From the NCBI RefSeq assembly GCF_004115085.1, contig NZ_QXJP01000005.1, positions 124,001 through 188,000 on the forward strand: a stretch of DNA of 64,000 bases, written 5' to 3'. The notes under the pieces are model-generated. The model ran no database searches, was not told the DNA's origin, and saw only the letters and a list, made by a program, of their open reading frames with translations. A program made the position numbers and the translations under genes. The stretch's first letter is position 1. Every line of letters begins with the position of its first letter. Source of the DNA: Longirhabdus pacifica (GTDB lineage: Bacteria > Bacillota > Bacilli > Paenibacillales > DSM-105158). This document shows, piece after piece, positions 1 through 10,141 of the stretch.

Positions 1-2
1 TA

Positions 3-506
3 TCAACCTGTGTATTCTTTCGCTACGATCCATATTCGTAGTTCACCGTGAATGGCAATGATGGTTTCGATTTGAACGACATAATTATTTTCATGAATGT
101 TCGTATGCAGCTTATTATATAGTTTTTTTAACGTTTGTGGTGTATTGTCGGTGGTGGGAATGATTTTGGATATCGATAATCCTTTTAAAAATTGCAAGTC
201 TTTCAGTACTCTTGCTTTCAGTTCATTTTTAATGACTTCTTCTAATGCTTCTTCTTCGTCTTCGTCTTCTACGTTCACAATAATGGAACGAATAATATTT
301 TCTTTCCCTTTATATTTTGTAAGATCATCGTTGAGTGCTTGCAGTTCACCAAGTTCTGATTTCAAGGAATCATTAATGGTGAACATTTCTTCCATGTTAT
401 GTTGATAGAGCACCATAAAAACTGCCGCACCTACAATCATGCCGCAAATAAAAATCGAAATAAACTGTAGCCGCCTCATAATAGGGTAAAAGGAGGGAAG
501 CTTCAT
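3..506 (-). CDS. ytrI: sporulation membrane protein YtrI
   Basis: A 167-residue protein with one N-terminal membrane segment (about residues 14-34) after a short basic stretch, then a predicted coiled coil and an acidic patch (EDEDEEEALEE). This layout and its pairing with YtrH match the Bacillus YtrI family, needed for efficient sporulation in B. subtilis; no biochemical activity is known. The start chosen is the ATG at 506, which overlaps the ytrH stop as ATGA and has GGGGGAG just upstream, rather than the in-frame GTG at 527. The ATGA overlap implies translational coupling with ytrH. Complete: the stop codon is at 3-5. Confidence 0.8.
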   Translation of the reverse strand: MKLPSFYPIMRRLQFISIFICGMIVGAAVFMVLYQHNMEEMFTINDSLKSELGELQALNDDLTKYKGKENIIRSIIVNVEDEDEEEALEEVIKNELKARVLKDLQFLKGLSISKIIPTTDNTPQTLKKLYNKLHTNIHENNYVVQIETIIAIHGELRIWIVAKEYTG

Positions 507-829
507 TTGGCTCCCCCGCATATCCACTCAATAAGCTTGGCTCCAGTATAAGCGCCGATGAAGGAGCTGACTATATATAAAATTTGTTTGATGACAGGCG
601 AGTATTGACTGTCGATCACGTTAGACTCAATTTCGCGTATCGGATCAATCGTCCCCCCTATGGCGGCGACTACGGCCCAAACTTTCACGTTGGTGGCAAC
701 ATCTCGCATCGTCAGTGTTGGTGGTTGCAGTGTGAATATGGCTGCCATGCCGCTGAGGAGTGCTGCACCAATGACGACACCAAATGCCAGTGCATAGTGT
801 GATATGATTTTAGTTAAAAAGTATCCCAT
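503..829 (-). CDS. ytrH: sporulation protein YtrH
   Basis: A 108-residue integral membrane protein with three hydrophobic segments (about residues 7-32, 47-62 and 84-105) and the conserved AAIGGT stretch of the YtrH family. In B. subtilis ytrH and ytrI form a small operon expressed in the mother cell during sporulation; the same order is kept here, divergent from dnaE. The start is placed at the ATG at 829 because TGGAGGGAATT lies immediately in front of it; the longer frame from 856 would bury that ribosome binding site inside the gene. Exact role is unknown. Confidence 0.8.
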   Translation of the reverse strand: MGYFLTKIISHYALAFGVVIGAALLSGMAAIFTLQPPTLTMRDVATNVKVWAVVAAIGGTIDPIREIESNVIDSQYSPVIKQILYIVSSFIGAYTGAKLIEWICGGAK

Positions 830-960
830 AATTCCCTCCAAGGATGACATAGTCATGTACCGTTGTTATGTATCGAGTTGTATCATCCATTTTTTCTTAG
901 ATATTTATAGTGTATGGGACTACCTTTCATAAAATGATGAATACGTTCGTTTCCTTATAG

Positions 961-1002
961 ATAAGTTGAATGAATTTACTCATCCCACTTATTACCACTT
1001 AT
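961..1002. repeat. degenerate copy of the dispersed palindromic repeat
   Basis: ATAAGTTGAATGA pairs with TCATCCCACTTAT across a 6-base loop (two mismatches) and is followed by TTACCACTTA. This matches the 32-bp palindrome plus TTACCGCTAAA tail of the repeat family best seen at 62393-62574. It lies between the divergent ytrH and dnaE genes. Confidence 0.5.
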
Positions 1003-1025
1003 ATATTTTAAAATTAAAAATGTGT

Positions 1026-1037
1026 GAACATTTGTTC
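1026..1037. promoter_or_regulatory. LexA (SOS) box-like palindrome before dnaE
   Basis: GAACATTTGTTC fits the Gram-positive LexA core GAAC-N4-GTTC. The flanking bases are T and T rather than the preferred C and G. It sits directly upstream of the likely -35 element of dnaE. DNA-damage control of dnaE is plausible; this is inferred from the motif only. Confidence 0.5.
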
Positions 1038-1039
1038 TG

Positions 1040-1069
1040 TTGCTTGCTTTGTGAATGCAAACCTATGAT
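1040..1069 (+). promoter_or_regulatory. candidate sigma-A promoter of dnaE
   Basis: TTGCTT and TATGAT separated by 18 bases, ending about 50 bases before the dnaE start codon. The match is moderate; the -10 is good and the -35 weak. Confidence 0.4.
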
Positions 1070-1119
1070 AAAATAAAACATACAGTGAAAACCTGAATGA
1101 GGTCCATAGGAGACTTGAA

Positions 1120-4100
1120 ATGGAAAAATCATTTGTACATTTACACGTTCATAGTGAATATAGTTTATTAGATGGAGCCGCTCCAATTGATTCTTTAGTC
1201 AAGCAAGCAGCTCAGTTAGGGATGAAAGCATTAGCATTGACTGATCATGGTGTCATGTACGGTGCGATTCCCTTTTATAAACAATGTAAAGCACATGGCA
1301 TCAAGCCGATTATTGGATGCGAAGTGTATTACACCCCGAAGTCCATACAGGAAAAAGGGAACCGAAAAGACAACCCCATCTACCATCTCATATTACTGGC
1401 GAAAAACATGCAAGGATACCAAAATTTGATGCGTCTTTGTTCCATCGCCCATTTGGAAGGACATCATTATAAACCGAGAGTGGACGCAGCGCTGTTAACT
1501 GAATATGGAGAGGGAATCATTTGCCTTAGCGCTTGCTTAGGAAGTGAAATTTCACAGCATTTACTGCACGGAAGATTGGAAGAAGCGGAACAAGCCGCAC
1601 TTTCGTATCAAGGCATATTTGGAGAACATTTTTATTTAGAGCTGCAAGATCATCACTTGCCCGGTCAAAAAGAAGTGAATGAGAAGATGATACAGCTAAG
1701 TAAAAAGACAGGGATTCCTTTAGTCGCAACAAATGATGTGCATTATATTCATCAGGAAGATGCAGAGGCGCAAGATGTTGTGCTTTGTATCGGTACGGGC
1801 AAGACACTCGATGACGAAGAACGGTTGAAAATGGATACCAATGAATTGTATTTGAAAAGTGAGTCGCAAATGAATGCATTATTTGCCCACGTTCCAGAAG
1901 CGATTCAAAATACGCAAGTGATTGCAGATCAATGTGAGCTTCACCTGCAATTTGATCAATTTATTTTGCCTGCATTCAAGCCTATTCCACCTGCATTGAC
2001 TGTAGATCAGTATTTGCATCAATTATGTATAGCAGGGGTGCAGAAAAGGTACGGAGAGCAGAACACAGCAGCAGTTATGGACAGGCTTCACAACGAACTA
2101 GATGTGATTGTGAAGATGGGTTTTGCGCATTACTTTTTAATCGTCGCCGACTTTGTACGTTATGCGAGAGAACAAGAGATTGCAGTAGGACCGGGAAGGG
2201 GTTCAGCAGCGGGAAGTTTAGTTTCCTATGTGCTGTATATTACAGATGTAGATCCGTTAAAATATGGGCTAATATTTGAACGTTTTCTCAATCCTGAGCG
2301 GGTGACGATGCCAGACATTGATATTGACTTCAGTGACGAGAGAAGAGATGAAGTCGTTCGCTACATTGTAGATAAGTATGGATCTGAACATGTAGCACAA
2401 ATTATAACGTTCGGTACGATGGCGGCAAAAGCAGCGATACGAGATGTTGGAAGGGTGCTGGATTTACCGTATTATTTGGTCGATAAAGTGGCGAAAATGA
2501 TACCGAATGAATTAGGAATTACGATTGATAAAGCGATGAAAAGTAATCCCGAAATGCAACGATTGGTGGAGAGTAATACAGATGTAAAGCGCTTATTGTA
2601 CTTATCTAAAAAGATTGAAGGAATGCCTAGACATGCCTCTACCCACGCTGCAGGTACGGTCATTGCTAATGCACCGTTAACAGATTACATTCCACTGCAA
2701 CAAGGGACGGATCATGCGGTGTTGACACAATATTCAATGGAGCATCTGGAATCATTAGGTTTATTGAAAATTGACCTGCTAGGCTTACGAACATTATCTA
2801 TCATCGAACGTACACTGGGATGGGTGAACAAGCAATATGGTGTCACTATTGATTTTGATGTAGTAGGCGATAGTGACTCGCTGACGTATGACATGCTGAG
2901 CAGCGGGGAGACGAGTGGCGTTTTCCAGCTTGAATCAGCGGGAATGAGAAAAGTGCTAAAAGAACTAAAACCAGATCATTTCGAAGATATTATATCTGTC
3001 CTTGCATTGTACCGCCCGGGACCGATGCAGTTTATTTCACAATTTATTCAAGCGAGACATGGCAAAGTAACCGTACACTACCCGCACCCTTCACTAGAAC
3101 CGATATTAAAAGATACGTTTGGTATTATCGTATACCAAGAGCAAATCATTCAGATTGCTTCTAAAATGGCGGGATTCAAACTAGGTGAAGCGGACCTTTT
3201 GCGAAGAGCTGTATCGAAGAAAAAGCGTGAAATCCTAGATCAAGAGAGGGAACATTTCGTTTCAGGCAGTAAAGCACAAGGGTATGATGAACAAGATAGT
3301 CATACCGTTTATGATATGATCGTCAGATTCGCAGATTATGGTTTTCCGCGAGCCCATGCTGCTGCGTATGGCTTGTTGGCATATCGTACTGCTTATTTAA
3401 AAGCACATTACCCTGCTCCTTTTATGGCTTCGATGTTAACGGCAGTGACGGGCAACCATCATAAAACGGCACAATATGTAGAAGAGTGCAAGCGCATGAA
3501 CATGAAGGTGCTACCGCCTGATGTGAATGATTCTGATACGTTTTTCACTCCTATTGTGCTAGAGGGGGAAGAAGGACAGGAAGAGACACTAGCGATCAGA
3601 GTGGGACTAGCAGCGTTAAAAAATGTAGGAACAACAGCTATCCAAGTGATTTTAAAAGAACGGGCAGAAGGACAATTTACAAGTTTACTGGATTTTTGTA
3701 TGCGAATAGATTTAAAAAGCTGCAACAAAAGAGTCATTGAATCTCTTATTCTTTGCGGAGCATTTGATGGGTTTGAGGGGCATCGCGCCCAATTTATCGC
3801 TGGTTTAGATGAAGTGATGGAGCTAGCAACAAAATGGAAGAAAGAACAACAAGATATGCAGCTACATTTATTTGGTTTTGATGTACAATCGAATATGACA
3901 TTGGATCTCCCGGAAGTTAAACCTTTTAGCCAAGCAGAGCAAGGAGAAGCGGAATTTGATATCATCGGCTTGTACTTATCTGGACATCCATTAGACCATT
4001 ACGACAGTTTATTAGCGAAATATACGATTAACCCTTTAGTAGACGTGTTTGAGTTACAAGATCATGTCATGACTACCGTCGCAGGAATGGTATCATCCAT

Positions 4101-4572
4101 CAGACAAATCGTAACCAAAAAAGGAAAGCCGATGGCGTTTGTACAAATAGAAGACAAAACATCTAAAATGGAAGTCGTCGTGTTCCCTAATGTGTGGCAG
4201 AATATTTCATCATGGATGAAGCAAGGAGCTATTACGATGATGAAGGCAAGAGTACAGCAAGAGGAAGAGAATACGAAACTTATTGCCGAACAAGTGGCTT
4301 CCTTAGAGTCTAAATTAGATGACTTTGATGCAACAAAAAAAGAGAAACAGAGATTGTATGTGAAAATCGACGCTTCACATGAAAAGTATGTGACGTTGAA
4401 TAAGCTGAAATCTGTTTTGCAATCACATAAAGGACCATATGAGGTTGCCTTGTACTATGAATCTACTGGTAAGAGCGTCATTTTAAATGCCACATACGGT
4501 GTTCAACCCAATGCTGTTTTGTTTGCCAAAGTGCAAAACTTATTAGGTGAAAACTCGGTGATATTTAAATAA
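1120..4572 (+). CDS. dnaE: DNA polymerase III subunit alpha, DnaE type
   Basis: A 1150-residue replicative polymerase, close to the usual size of Bacillus DnaE. In Firmicutes DnaE extends RNA primers on the lagging strand before handing over to PolC, and takes part in error-prone synthesis. The N-terminal PHP domain begins at once (HVHSEYSLLDG, about residues 8-18); the catalytic region has GPGRGSAAGS and the metal-binding PDIDIDFSDERR; a helix-hairpin-helix region and an OB fold (about residues 990-1070) follow. There is no 3'-5' exonuclease domain, as expected for DnaE rather than PolC. The ATG at 1120 follows AGGAGACTTGAA. The malic enzyme gene that follows dnaE in B. subtilis is absent. 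Confidence 0.97.
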   Translation: MEKSFVHLHVHSEYSLLDGAAPIDSLVKQAAQLGMKALALTDHGVMYGAIPFYKQCKAHGIKPIIGCEVYYTPKSIQEKGNRKDNPIYHLILLAKNMQGYQNLMRLCSIAHLEGHHYKPRVDAALLTEYGEGIICLSACLGSEISQHLLHGRLEEAEQAALSYQGIFGEHFYLELQDHHLPGQKEVNEKMIQLSKKTGIPLVATNDVHYIHQEDAEAQDVVLCIGTGKTLDDEERLKMDTNELYLKSESQMNALFAHVPEAIQNTQVIADQCELHLQFDQFILPAFKPIPPALTVDQYLHQLCIAGVQKRYGEQNTAAVMDRLHNELDVIVKMGFAHYFLIVADFVRYAREQEIAVGPGRGSAAGSLVSYVLYITDVDPLKYGLIFERFLNPERVTMPDIDIDFSDERRDEVVRYIVDKYGSEHVAQIITFGTMAAKAAIRDVGRVLDLPYYLVDKVAKMIPNELGITIDKAMKSNPEMQRLVESNTDVKRLLYLSKKIEGMPRHASTHAAGTVIANAPLTDYIPLQQGTDHAVLTQYSMEHLESLGLLKIDLLGLRTLSIIERTLGWVNKQYGVTIDFDVVGDSDSLTYDMLSSGETSGVFQLESAGMRKVLKELKPDHFEDIISVLALYRPGPMQFISQFIQARHGKVTVHYPHPSLEPILKDTFGIIVYQEQIIQIASKMAGFKLGEADLLRRAVSKKKREILDQEREHFVSGSKAQGYDEQDSHTVYDMIVRFADYGFPRAHAAAYGLLAYRTAYLKAHYPAPFMASMLTAVTGNHHKTAQYVEECKRMNMKVLPPDVNDSDTFFTPIVLEGEEGQEETLAIRVGLAALKNVGTTAIQVILKERAEGQFTSLLDFCMRIDLKSCNKRVIESLILCGAFDGFEGHRAQFIAGLDEVMELATKWKKEQQDMQLHLFGFDVQSNMTLDLPEVKPFSQAEQGEAEFDIIGLYLSGHPLDHYDSLLAKYTINPLVDVFELQDHVMTTVAGMVSSIRQIVTKKGKPMAFVQIEDKTSKMEVVVFPNVWQNISSWMKQGAITMMKARVQQEEENTKLIAEQVASLESKLDDFDATKKEKQRLYVKIDASHEKYVTLNKLKSVLQSHKGPYEVALYYESTGKSVILNATYGVQPNAVLFAKVQNLLGENSVIFK

Positions 4573-4616
4573 TGAAGGTGATGTGACAACTTTTTTTATA
4601 GAAAATAATGAAATGG

Positions 4617-4648
4617 TGAGGCGTAAACTTGGTTCTCATCATTTCTTG
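4617..4648. repeat. fragment of the dispersed repeat (one end)
   Basis: TGAGGCGTAAACTTGGTTCT followed by CATCATTTCTTGTAGA matches the right half of the repeat at 62393-62574. It lies in the dnaE-accD gap, where B. subtilis carries the malic enzyme gene. Confidence 0.5.
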
Positions 4649-4796
4649 TAGACAAGTACTTTGTTGCTATAAAAAGTATAGGTATGCTATCATAAGTCTA
4701 TTATGATTATTATACTGCTCTAACTTTCTACATTACTTTTTGAATGATTTTGAATGTCATAGAGCCAAAAAAATATAACGCCTTGAGGGGTGTAAA

Positions 4797-5657
4797 ATGT
4801 TAAAAGATTTTTTCCAAAAGAAGAGAAAATATGCGACTATACCTTCTGAACAAGCAAAAAAAGATATACCAGAAGGGATTATGACGAAATGTGTGAAATG
4901 CGGTACGATACAGCTAAGTAAGGACTTAGAGAAAAACTTAAAAGTTTGTACATCGTGTGGATATCATTTTAAATTATCAGCAAGAGAGAGAGTAGCGCTG
5001 ACACTTGATGACGGAAGGCTATTCGAATATGATCATGATATGGTTTCAAAAGATCCGCTCCAATTCCCTTTTTATGAAGAAAAATTAATCAAACAAATGG
5101 AGAAGTCTGGTCTGAATGATGCAGTCGTTACCGGAGAGGGTACGATTAATGGATACCCTGTTGTAATTGCTGTCATGAGCTATGATTTTTTTAGTGGTAG
5201 TATGGGTTCTGTTGTAGGTGAAAAAATTACAAGAGCGATTGAAAAAGCGACGCAGAAGAAATATCCACTGCTGATTTTTTCTACCTCAGGCGGAGCAAGA
5301 ATGCAAGAGAGTATTTTAAGTTTGATGCAGATGGCCAAAACAAGTGCTGCATTAAAAAAGTTTCATAATGAAGAAGGGTTATTTATTTCCATGTGCACAG
5401 ATCCAACGCTGGGTGGGGTTTCTGCTAGTTTTGCTATGCTTGGAGATATTAATCTTGCTGAACCAGGTGCTATTGTAGGTTTCACTGGTCGGATAGTCAT
5501 CGAACAAACGATACGTCAGAAATTACCTAGCAACTTCCAAACTGCTGAATCTACGATGAAACATGGTCAGCTTGATAAAGTGGTTCAACGTAGTGAATTG
5601 AGGGATGTATTGACCCAAATAATAGAGATACATGCGGATAAGAAGGTGAGTAGTTAG
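4797..5657 (+). CDS. accD: acetyl-CoA carboxylase carboxyltransferase subunit beta
   Basis: The beta half of the carboxyltransferase that moves the carboxyl group from carboxybiotin to acetyl-CoA to give malonyl-CoA, the first step of fatty acid synthesis. At 286 residues it is typical. A four-cysteine zinc ribbon (CVKC ... CTSC, about residues 32-54) is followed by the crotonase-like fold with the GGARMQES and [13 protein letters not shown] stretches. The stop codon directly abuts the accA start, so the two subunits are co-translated and probably made in equal amounts. Confidence 0.96.
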   Translation: MLKDFFQKKRKYATIPSEQAKKDIPEGIMTKCVKCGTIQLSKDLEKNLKVCTSCGYHFKLSARERVALTLDDGRLFEYDHDMVSKDPLQFPFYEEKLIKQMEKSGLNDAVVTGEGTINGYPVVIAVMSYDFFSGSMGSVVGEKITRAIEKATQKKYPLLIFSTSGGARMQESILSLMQMAKTSAALKKFHNEEGLFISMCTDPTLGGVSASFAMLGDINLAEPGAIVGFTGRIVIEQTIRQKLPSNFQTAESTMKHGQLDKVVQRSELRDVLTQIIEIHADKKVSS

Positions 5658-6638
5658 ATGGCAGGAGAATTATCGTTTGAACAACCGCTCATAGAGTTGC
5701 AACAAAAAATTAACGAATTAAAACAATTTAGTCAAGAAAAAGACATTGATTTTTCCGAAGAAATTGTTAGGCTAGAAGAGCGTTATAAAAAGTTAGAAGA
5801 AAATTTATACAAAGAATTGTCTGCTTCAGAAGTGATGCAGATGGCTAGGCATGCGATGCGACCTACTTCACTAGCTTACATCCATGAAATATTGGACTCA
5901 TTCATTGAATTGCATGGTGACCGCTTGTATGGAGATGACTTAGCCATTGTTGGTGGTATAGGGAAGGTGAATGGCATTCCTGTTACCGTAGTTGGTCATC
6001 AGAAAGGGAAAGATACAAAGGATAATATCGCGCGTAATTTTGGTATGCCACATCCAGAGGGCTTCCGAAAAGCACTTCGTCTTATGGAACAAGCCAATAA
6101 ATTTGGCAGACCCATCATCACATTTATAGATACACCCGGTGGATATCCAGGTGGTGCAGCAGAAGAACGTGGACAAGCGGAAGCGATTGCAAAGAACTTA
6201 ATGGAAATGGCAGGATTCCGAGTTCCCATTATTAGTATTGTAATTGGAGAAGGAGGAAGCGGTGGTGCTTTAGCATTGGGAGTAGCCAATAAAGTATTAA
6301 TGCTAGAACACTCCATTTATTCCGTAATATCTCCTAACGGTGCAGCTTCTATTTTGTGGAAAGATGCAAATAAAGCAGACGAAGCAGCAGAAGCAATGAA
6401 AATTACAGCTCGTGATCTCCATGAGTTAAAGGTCATTGATGGCATCATTCCTGAAGTCTTGGGTGGTGCGCACCGTGATGTGAAAGAGCAAGCATCGTAT
6501 ATGAAAAAAGAAATTCTTCATCATTTAACGGAACTGATGCAGCAAAGTGAAGAAGAAATTATACAGGGCCGTTACATGAAATTCAGAAATATTGGGGAAT
6601 TTATGTTTATAAGTGATGAAGAAACACAGCAATCTTAA
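5658..6638 (+). CDS. accA: acetyl-CoA carboxylase carboxyltransferase subunit alpha
   Basis: The alpha partner of AccD in the carboxyltransferase complex. 326 residues, with an N-terminal coiled region (about residues 1-60) and the crotonase-like domain carrying the conserved DTPGGYPG and [10 protein letters not shown] stretches that bind the CoA substrate and form the oxyanion hole. The ATG follows the accD TAG with no gap; AAGAAGGTGAG at the end of accD can serve as the ribosome binding site. In most Bacillaceae pfkA follows; here pyk comes next, 38 bases downstream. Confidence 0.96.
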   Translation: MAGELSFEQPLIELQQKINELKQFSQEKDIDFSEEIVRLEERYKKLEENLYKELSASEVMQMARHAMRPTSLAYIHEILDSFIELHGDRLYGDDLAIVGGIGKVNGIPVTVVGHQKGKDTKDNIARNFGMPHPEGFRKALRLMEQANKFGRPIITFIDTPGGYPGGAAEERGQAEAIAKNLMEMAGFRVPIISIVIGEGGSGGALALGVANKVLMLEHSIYSVISPNGAASILWKDANKADEAAEAMKITARDLHELKVIDGIIPEVLGGAHRDVKEQASYMKKEILHHLTELMQQSEEEIIQGRYMKFRNIGEFMFISDEETQQS

Positions 6639-6676
6639 ATATAGAGATACATAAAATAGGTTGGAGGAAGAGATCC

Positions 6677-8431
6677 ATGCATAAGACAAAAATTGTTTGT
6701 ACGATAGGACCAGCAAGTGAATCATTAGAAATGCTTCAAAAACTAATTACAGCAGGTATGAATGTAGCGCGCTTAAACTTTTCACACGGTGACTTTGCTG
6801 AACATGGTGCACGAATTGAAAACATTCGTAAAGCAAGTAAGGAATGTGGCAAAACGGTTGCGATTTTGTTAGATACAAAAGGACCTGAAATTCGTACTGG
6901 GAAGTTGAAAGAAGAGCCACTTGAACTTGTTCAAGGAGAAGAACTTACACTGACTACAGAAGAAATTTTAGGAGACATTCATAGAATTTCTGTTACTTAC
7001 GATAAATTACCACAAGATGTGCAAATTGGTTCTACTATCTTGATTGATGATGGTCTCATTGGACTGAGCGTAAAGAAAATAGAAGGAACAGAAATTACAT
7101 GCCACATCGTCAACGGTGGCACAATTAAAAGCAAAAAAGGTGTGAATGTTCCAGGTGTGAGTATTTCACTACCAGGAATTACTGAAAAAGATGCAAATGA
7201 TATCGTGTTTGGTATAGAACAAGGAGTAGACTTCATTGCGGCATCTTTCGTTCGAAAAGCTTCTGATGTGCTCGAAATAAGAGAACTATTGGAGAAGCAT
7301 AATGCTAGTCATATACAAATTATACCTAAAATCGAAAATCGTGAAGGTGTAGACAATTTAGACGAAATCATTGCTGTATCTGACGGATTAATGGTTGCAC
7401 GTGGTGATTTGGGCGTTGAAATTCCAGCAGAAGAAGTACCACTAGTGCAAAAAGCAGCGATCCAAAAATGTAACGTAGCAGGTAAGCCAGTCATTACGGC
7501 AACACAAATGCTTGATTCTATGCAAAGAAACCCACGTCCTACTCGTGCAGAGGCAAGTGATGTGGCGAATGCTATTTTTGATGGTACAGATGCGATCATG
7601 CTATCTGGAGAAACAGCAGCAGGATCTTACCCGCTAGAGTCTGTACAAACGATGGCACGTATTGCAACATCAACAGAAAGTAGCTTGCCATACCGTGAAA
7701 TCTTCATGAAACAAAGTGAAGCGCAGCAAACCAACGTAACGGAAGCGATCAGTCAAGCTGTATCCAACTCAGCATTAGACTTGAATGCGAGTGCGATTAT
7801 TACTTCTACAGAAAGTGGTTATACGGCTCGTATGATTTCTAAATACCGCCCGAAAGCGCCAATCATTGCTATTACGCCACATGATCATGTGATGAGAAAA
7901 TTATCCTTAGTATGGGGTGCCATTACGCTAAAGAGTGATAACGCAGATACTACAGATGAAATGTTCCAAATTGCACTAGACCGTTCTACAGAAGAAGGTC
8001 ATATTAAAGAGGGCGACATCGTTGTCATTACTGCTGGTGTTCCTGTTGGACGCAGTGGAACAACTAACTTGATGAAAGTGCATCATGTAGGGGAATGGTT
8101 AGCTAAAGGTCAAGGTATTGGCTCACAAAGTGCAACAGGAAAAGTTGTCGTTGCTTCCTCACCACAAGAAGCAATGGATAAAGTAGTGGAAGGTTGTGTA
8201 CTAGTCACGGCTTCTACGGATATCGAATACGTACCTGCAATGGAAAAAGCAGGAGCAGTAATCACGGAATCAGGTGGTATCACTTCACATGCTGCAATCG
8301 TAGGATTAAACTTGAGCATTCCTGTTGTAGTAGGTGTAGAAGATGCTACGAATATTTTAAAAGATGGCATGGAAGTTTCTGTTTATGGTGAGCTTGGTAT
8401 TATCCGCGCTGGTAAATCCAACATCTTGTAA
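6677..8431 (+). CDS. pyk: pyruvate kinase with C-terminal PEP-utiliser domain
   Basis: Converts phosphoenolpyruvate and ADP to pyruvate and ATP in lower glycolysis. 584 residues: the TIM-barrel catalytic core ([10 protein letters not shown] at the start; [10 protein letters not shown]; the signature [10 protein letters not shown]) followed by the alpha/beta regulatory domain and an extra C-terminal domain (about residues 485-584) with the [11 protein letters not shown] motif of the PEP-utiliser mobile domain, as in other Bacillus enzymes. The ribosome binding site is TTGGAGGAAG. It follows accA directly, probably in the same transcript, and ends at a strong terminator. Confidence 0.96.
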   Translation: MHKTKIVCTIGPASESLEMLQKLITAGMNVARLNFSHGDFAEHGARIENIRKASKECGKTVAILLDTKGPEIRTGKLKEEPLELVQGEELTLTTEEILGDIHRISVTYDKLPQDVQIGSTILIDDGLIGLSVKKIEGTEITCHIVNGGTIKSKKGVNVPGVSISLPGITEKDANDIVFGIEQGVDFIAASFVRKASDVLEIRELLEKHNASHIQIIPKIENREGVDNLDEIIAVSDGLMVARGDLGVEIPAEEVPLVQKAAIQKCNVAGKPVITATQMLDSMQRNPRPTRAEASDVANAIFDGTDAIMLSGETAAGSYPLESVQTMARIATSTESSLPYREIFMKQSEAQQTNVTEAISQAVSNSALDLNASAIITSTESGYTARMISKYRPKAPIIAITPHDHVMRKLSLVWGAITLKSDNADTTDEMFQIALDRSTEEGHIKEGDIVVITAGVPVGRSGTTNLMKVHHVGEWLAKGQGIGSQSATGKVVVASSPQEAMDKVVEGCVLVTASTDIEYVPAMEKAGAVITESGGITSHAAIVGLNLSIPVVVGVEDATNILKDGMEVSVYGELGIIRAGKSNIL

Positions 8432-8462
8432 GTCATGCTTTAACCTATATAGTACAACCCAA

Positions 8463-8512
8463 ACAAGCTGTCTCCCAAGTAGCTAAACTACGGAGGAGAT
8501 GGCTTGTTTTTT
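8463..8512 (+). terminator. rho-independent terminator of pyk
   Basis: ACAAGCTGTCTCC (8463-8475) pairs with GGAGATGGCTTGT (8495-8507) including two G-T pairs, followed by a run of T. Confidence 0.85.
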
Positions 8513-8524
8513 ATTATGTTTTAT

Positions 8525-8577
8525 ATAAGATGAAGAAATAATAAGATATAAGTTTGCGCCACAGTATCCTTTTAGGC
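8525..8577. repeat. fragment of the dispersed repeat (left half)
   Basis: The full 15-bp end ATAAGATGAAGAAAT (8525-8539) is followed by a decayed central part (AAGTTTGCGCC ... TTAGGC). The other end is lost. It sits between the pyk terminator and the end of the ABC permease gene. Confidence 0.6.
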
Positions 8578-8583
8578 TGTTGC

Positions 8584-9318
8584 TCAATTGAGTTTTTGTT
8601 GTCCTGGATTCCAATTAAATGTAAGCGAAGCGAACATCATAAAGAGAAGGGAGAATGCAGTGATAATGAGGGCATACACTAGCGATACATCCAAGTTGTT
8701 TCCTTGAATGACATGGTGAACGGCATCCACTAGATAGGAAAAGGGCATGCACTTAGCCACATATTGCAGCCAAGATGGAGCAGCATCCATACTGTAAAAA
8801 GCCTCACTCGTAAATAACATGGGAAAAGCAATCAGATTCGTGAGCATATTGCCTTGTCCTTCGTGTCTGGCAAAATTAGCTGTCACAATACTTAGCGCAG
8901 TAAAGCAAATGTTACCTAAAGTTAAAACGACAATAAGAATAAGGAAATGGAATATCGATATGCTCCATTCAAAAAATAAAATGCTAACTGCTAAAGTAAG
9001 TAACGTGAGTACGAAAGTGAAGAAAGAACGGACAAGCGTTAATATCGTAATAAAATAGAGACTCGAAGTAGGAGTTACATGAATTAATTTATATACTCCT
9101 TGATTTCGTTGTTGAATCATTTGAATACAAGACGTATTAAAAGCTCCGAACAATACGTTTAGTGTTAGTACACCCGTTAAAAGCTGTGGGAAATAACTTT
9201 CGTTTGTATACAGACCAAGTCCAACTAATAACCCAACTGGAAGCAAAGCACTCCAGATAATAGCATATATATCTCTGAAAATACCCTTGTTTAATAATAA
9301 AAAAATAGTGACAAACAT
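8584..9318 (-). CDS. ABC-2 type transporter permease
   Basis: A 244-residue membrane protein with about six hydrophobic segments, the layout of ABC-2 family permeases that export drugs, lipids or peptides. The ribosome binding site AGGAGGGTAAACGT is encoded at the end of the ATPase gene, only 4 bases away, so the two form one transport unit. Substrate cannot be read from the sequence; association with a PadR regulator suggests a compound that itself triggers expression, such as an antimicrobial or phenolic. Confidence 0.8.
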   Translation of the reverse strand: MFVTIFLLLNKGIFRDIYAIIWSALLPVGLLVGLGLYTNESYFPQLLTGVLTLNVLFGAFNTSCIQMIQQRNQGVYKLIHVTPTSSLYFITILTLVRSFFTFVLTLLTLAVSILFFEWSISIFHFLILIVVLTLGNICFTALSIVTANFARHEGQGNMLTNLIAFPMLFTSEAFYSMDAAPSWLQYVAKCMPFSYLVDAVHHVIQGNNLDVSLVYALIITAFSLLFMMFASLTFNWNPGQQKLN

Positions 9319-9322
9319 ACGT

Positions 9323-10021
9323 TTACCCTCCTGTTATAGATAAATATAAAGATTCCAAGTCTTCTTTTTGATGTTCCTCAAGTAATTGTTCAGGTGCTCC
9401 ATCGAGAACAATACGTCCATTCTTCAACATTAACAATCTTGTAGCTAGTTTGCTCACTTCCTCCATATCATGGGAAGTAAGCATAATGGTTTTCCCTTTC
9501 TTTGCAAGGCTTGCGCTGAGTTGTTTGATATGGATACGTGCCTTTGGATCAAGTGATGCTGTAGGTTCATCCAAAAAGATGACAGATGGATCATACACAG
9601 TGGCTATAGCGATGGCTAACTTCTTTTTTTGTCCTCCAGAAAGTTTAGATGCTAAGGTGTGAGATACATCTTGTAATTCGAATTCACTCAAACTGACTTC
9701 ACATTGAATAGGATTTAATTTCATGCGGTAAAAAGCTGCAAAAATTTGTATGTTTTCTTTTGCGGTCAAATCAGGAAAAAAAGGAGTTGTCTGCAATTGA
9801 ACGCCTACTTGCTTCTGAAGTGACGTTGGAGCATACGTAATGGTTCCACTTTCCTGTTTTTGAATACCTAGGATGATATCCAGTAGTGTTGATTTTCCAG
9901 CTCCATTTTCTCCTGTTATAGCGATGACTTCCCCTTGTTTAATTTGTAAGGATATGTTGTTTAACACTGTTTTTGTTCCATAACGCTTTACTATGTTTTT
10001 CACATCAATCATAATGGGCAT
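9323..10021 (-). CDS. ABC transporter ATP-binding protein
   Basis: A 232-residue ATPase that would power the adjacent permease. Walker A is GENGAGKST (about residues 37-45), the ABC signature LSGGQKKKL, Walker B VIFLDEP and the H-loop TSHD are all intact. The family is the CcmA/DRR-like exporter group. The start at 10021 follows GAGGTGAATAGAA. A candidate operator, shared with the padR promoter, lies 45-62 bases in front of the start codon. Confidence 0.88.
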   Translation of the reverse strand: MPIMIDVKNIVKRYGTKTVLNNISLQIKQGEVIAITGENGAGKSTLLDIILGIQKQESGTITYAPTSLQKQVGVQLQTTPFFPDLTAKENIQIFAAFYRMKLNPIQCEVSLSEFELQDVSHTLASKLSGGQKKKLAIAIATVYDPSVIFLDEPTASLDPKARIHIKQLSASLAKKGKTIMLTSHDMEEVSKLATRLLMLKNGRIVLDGAPEQLLEEHQKEDLESLYLSITGG

Positions 10022-10065
10022 TTCTATTCACCTCATCTATATTTTATTTGTATAAACTTCATTGT

Positions 10066-10083
10066 ATAAACAATGTTGGTTAT
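10066..10083. promoter_or_regulatory. candidate PadR operator of the ABC operon
   Basis: ATAAACAATGTTGGTTAT is an imperfect 18-bp palindrome that matches the palindrome overlapping the padR promoter (10716-10733) at 15 of 18 positions. On the minus strand it lies between TTTACA and TTTATA, possible -35 and -10 elements, where a bound repressor would block transcription. Confidence 0.55.
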
Positions 10084-10141
10084 TAAGCTGTAAAAAAACT
10101 CCCACTAAATATACTGGAAGTCATGTATATTGCTCATTGTT

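Noticed and set aside
3459-3965. Minus-strand open frame of 168 codons inside dnaE
   Set aside because: It lies wholly within the conserved dnaE coding sequence, has Ser/Cys-rich antisense composition and no ribosome binding site.
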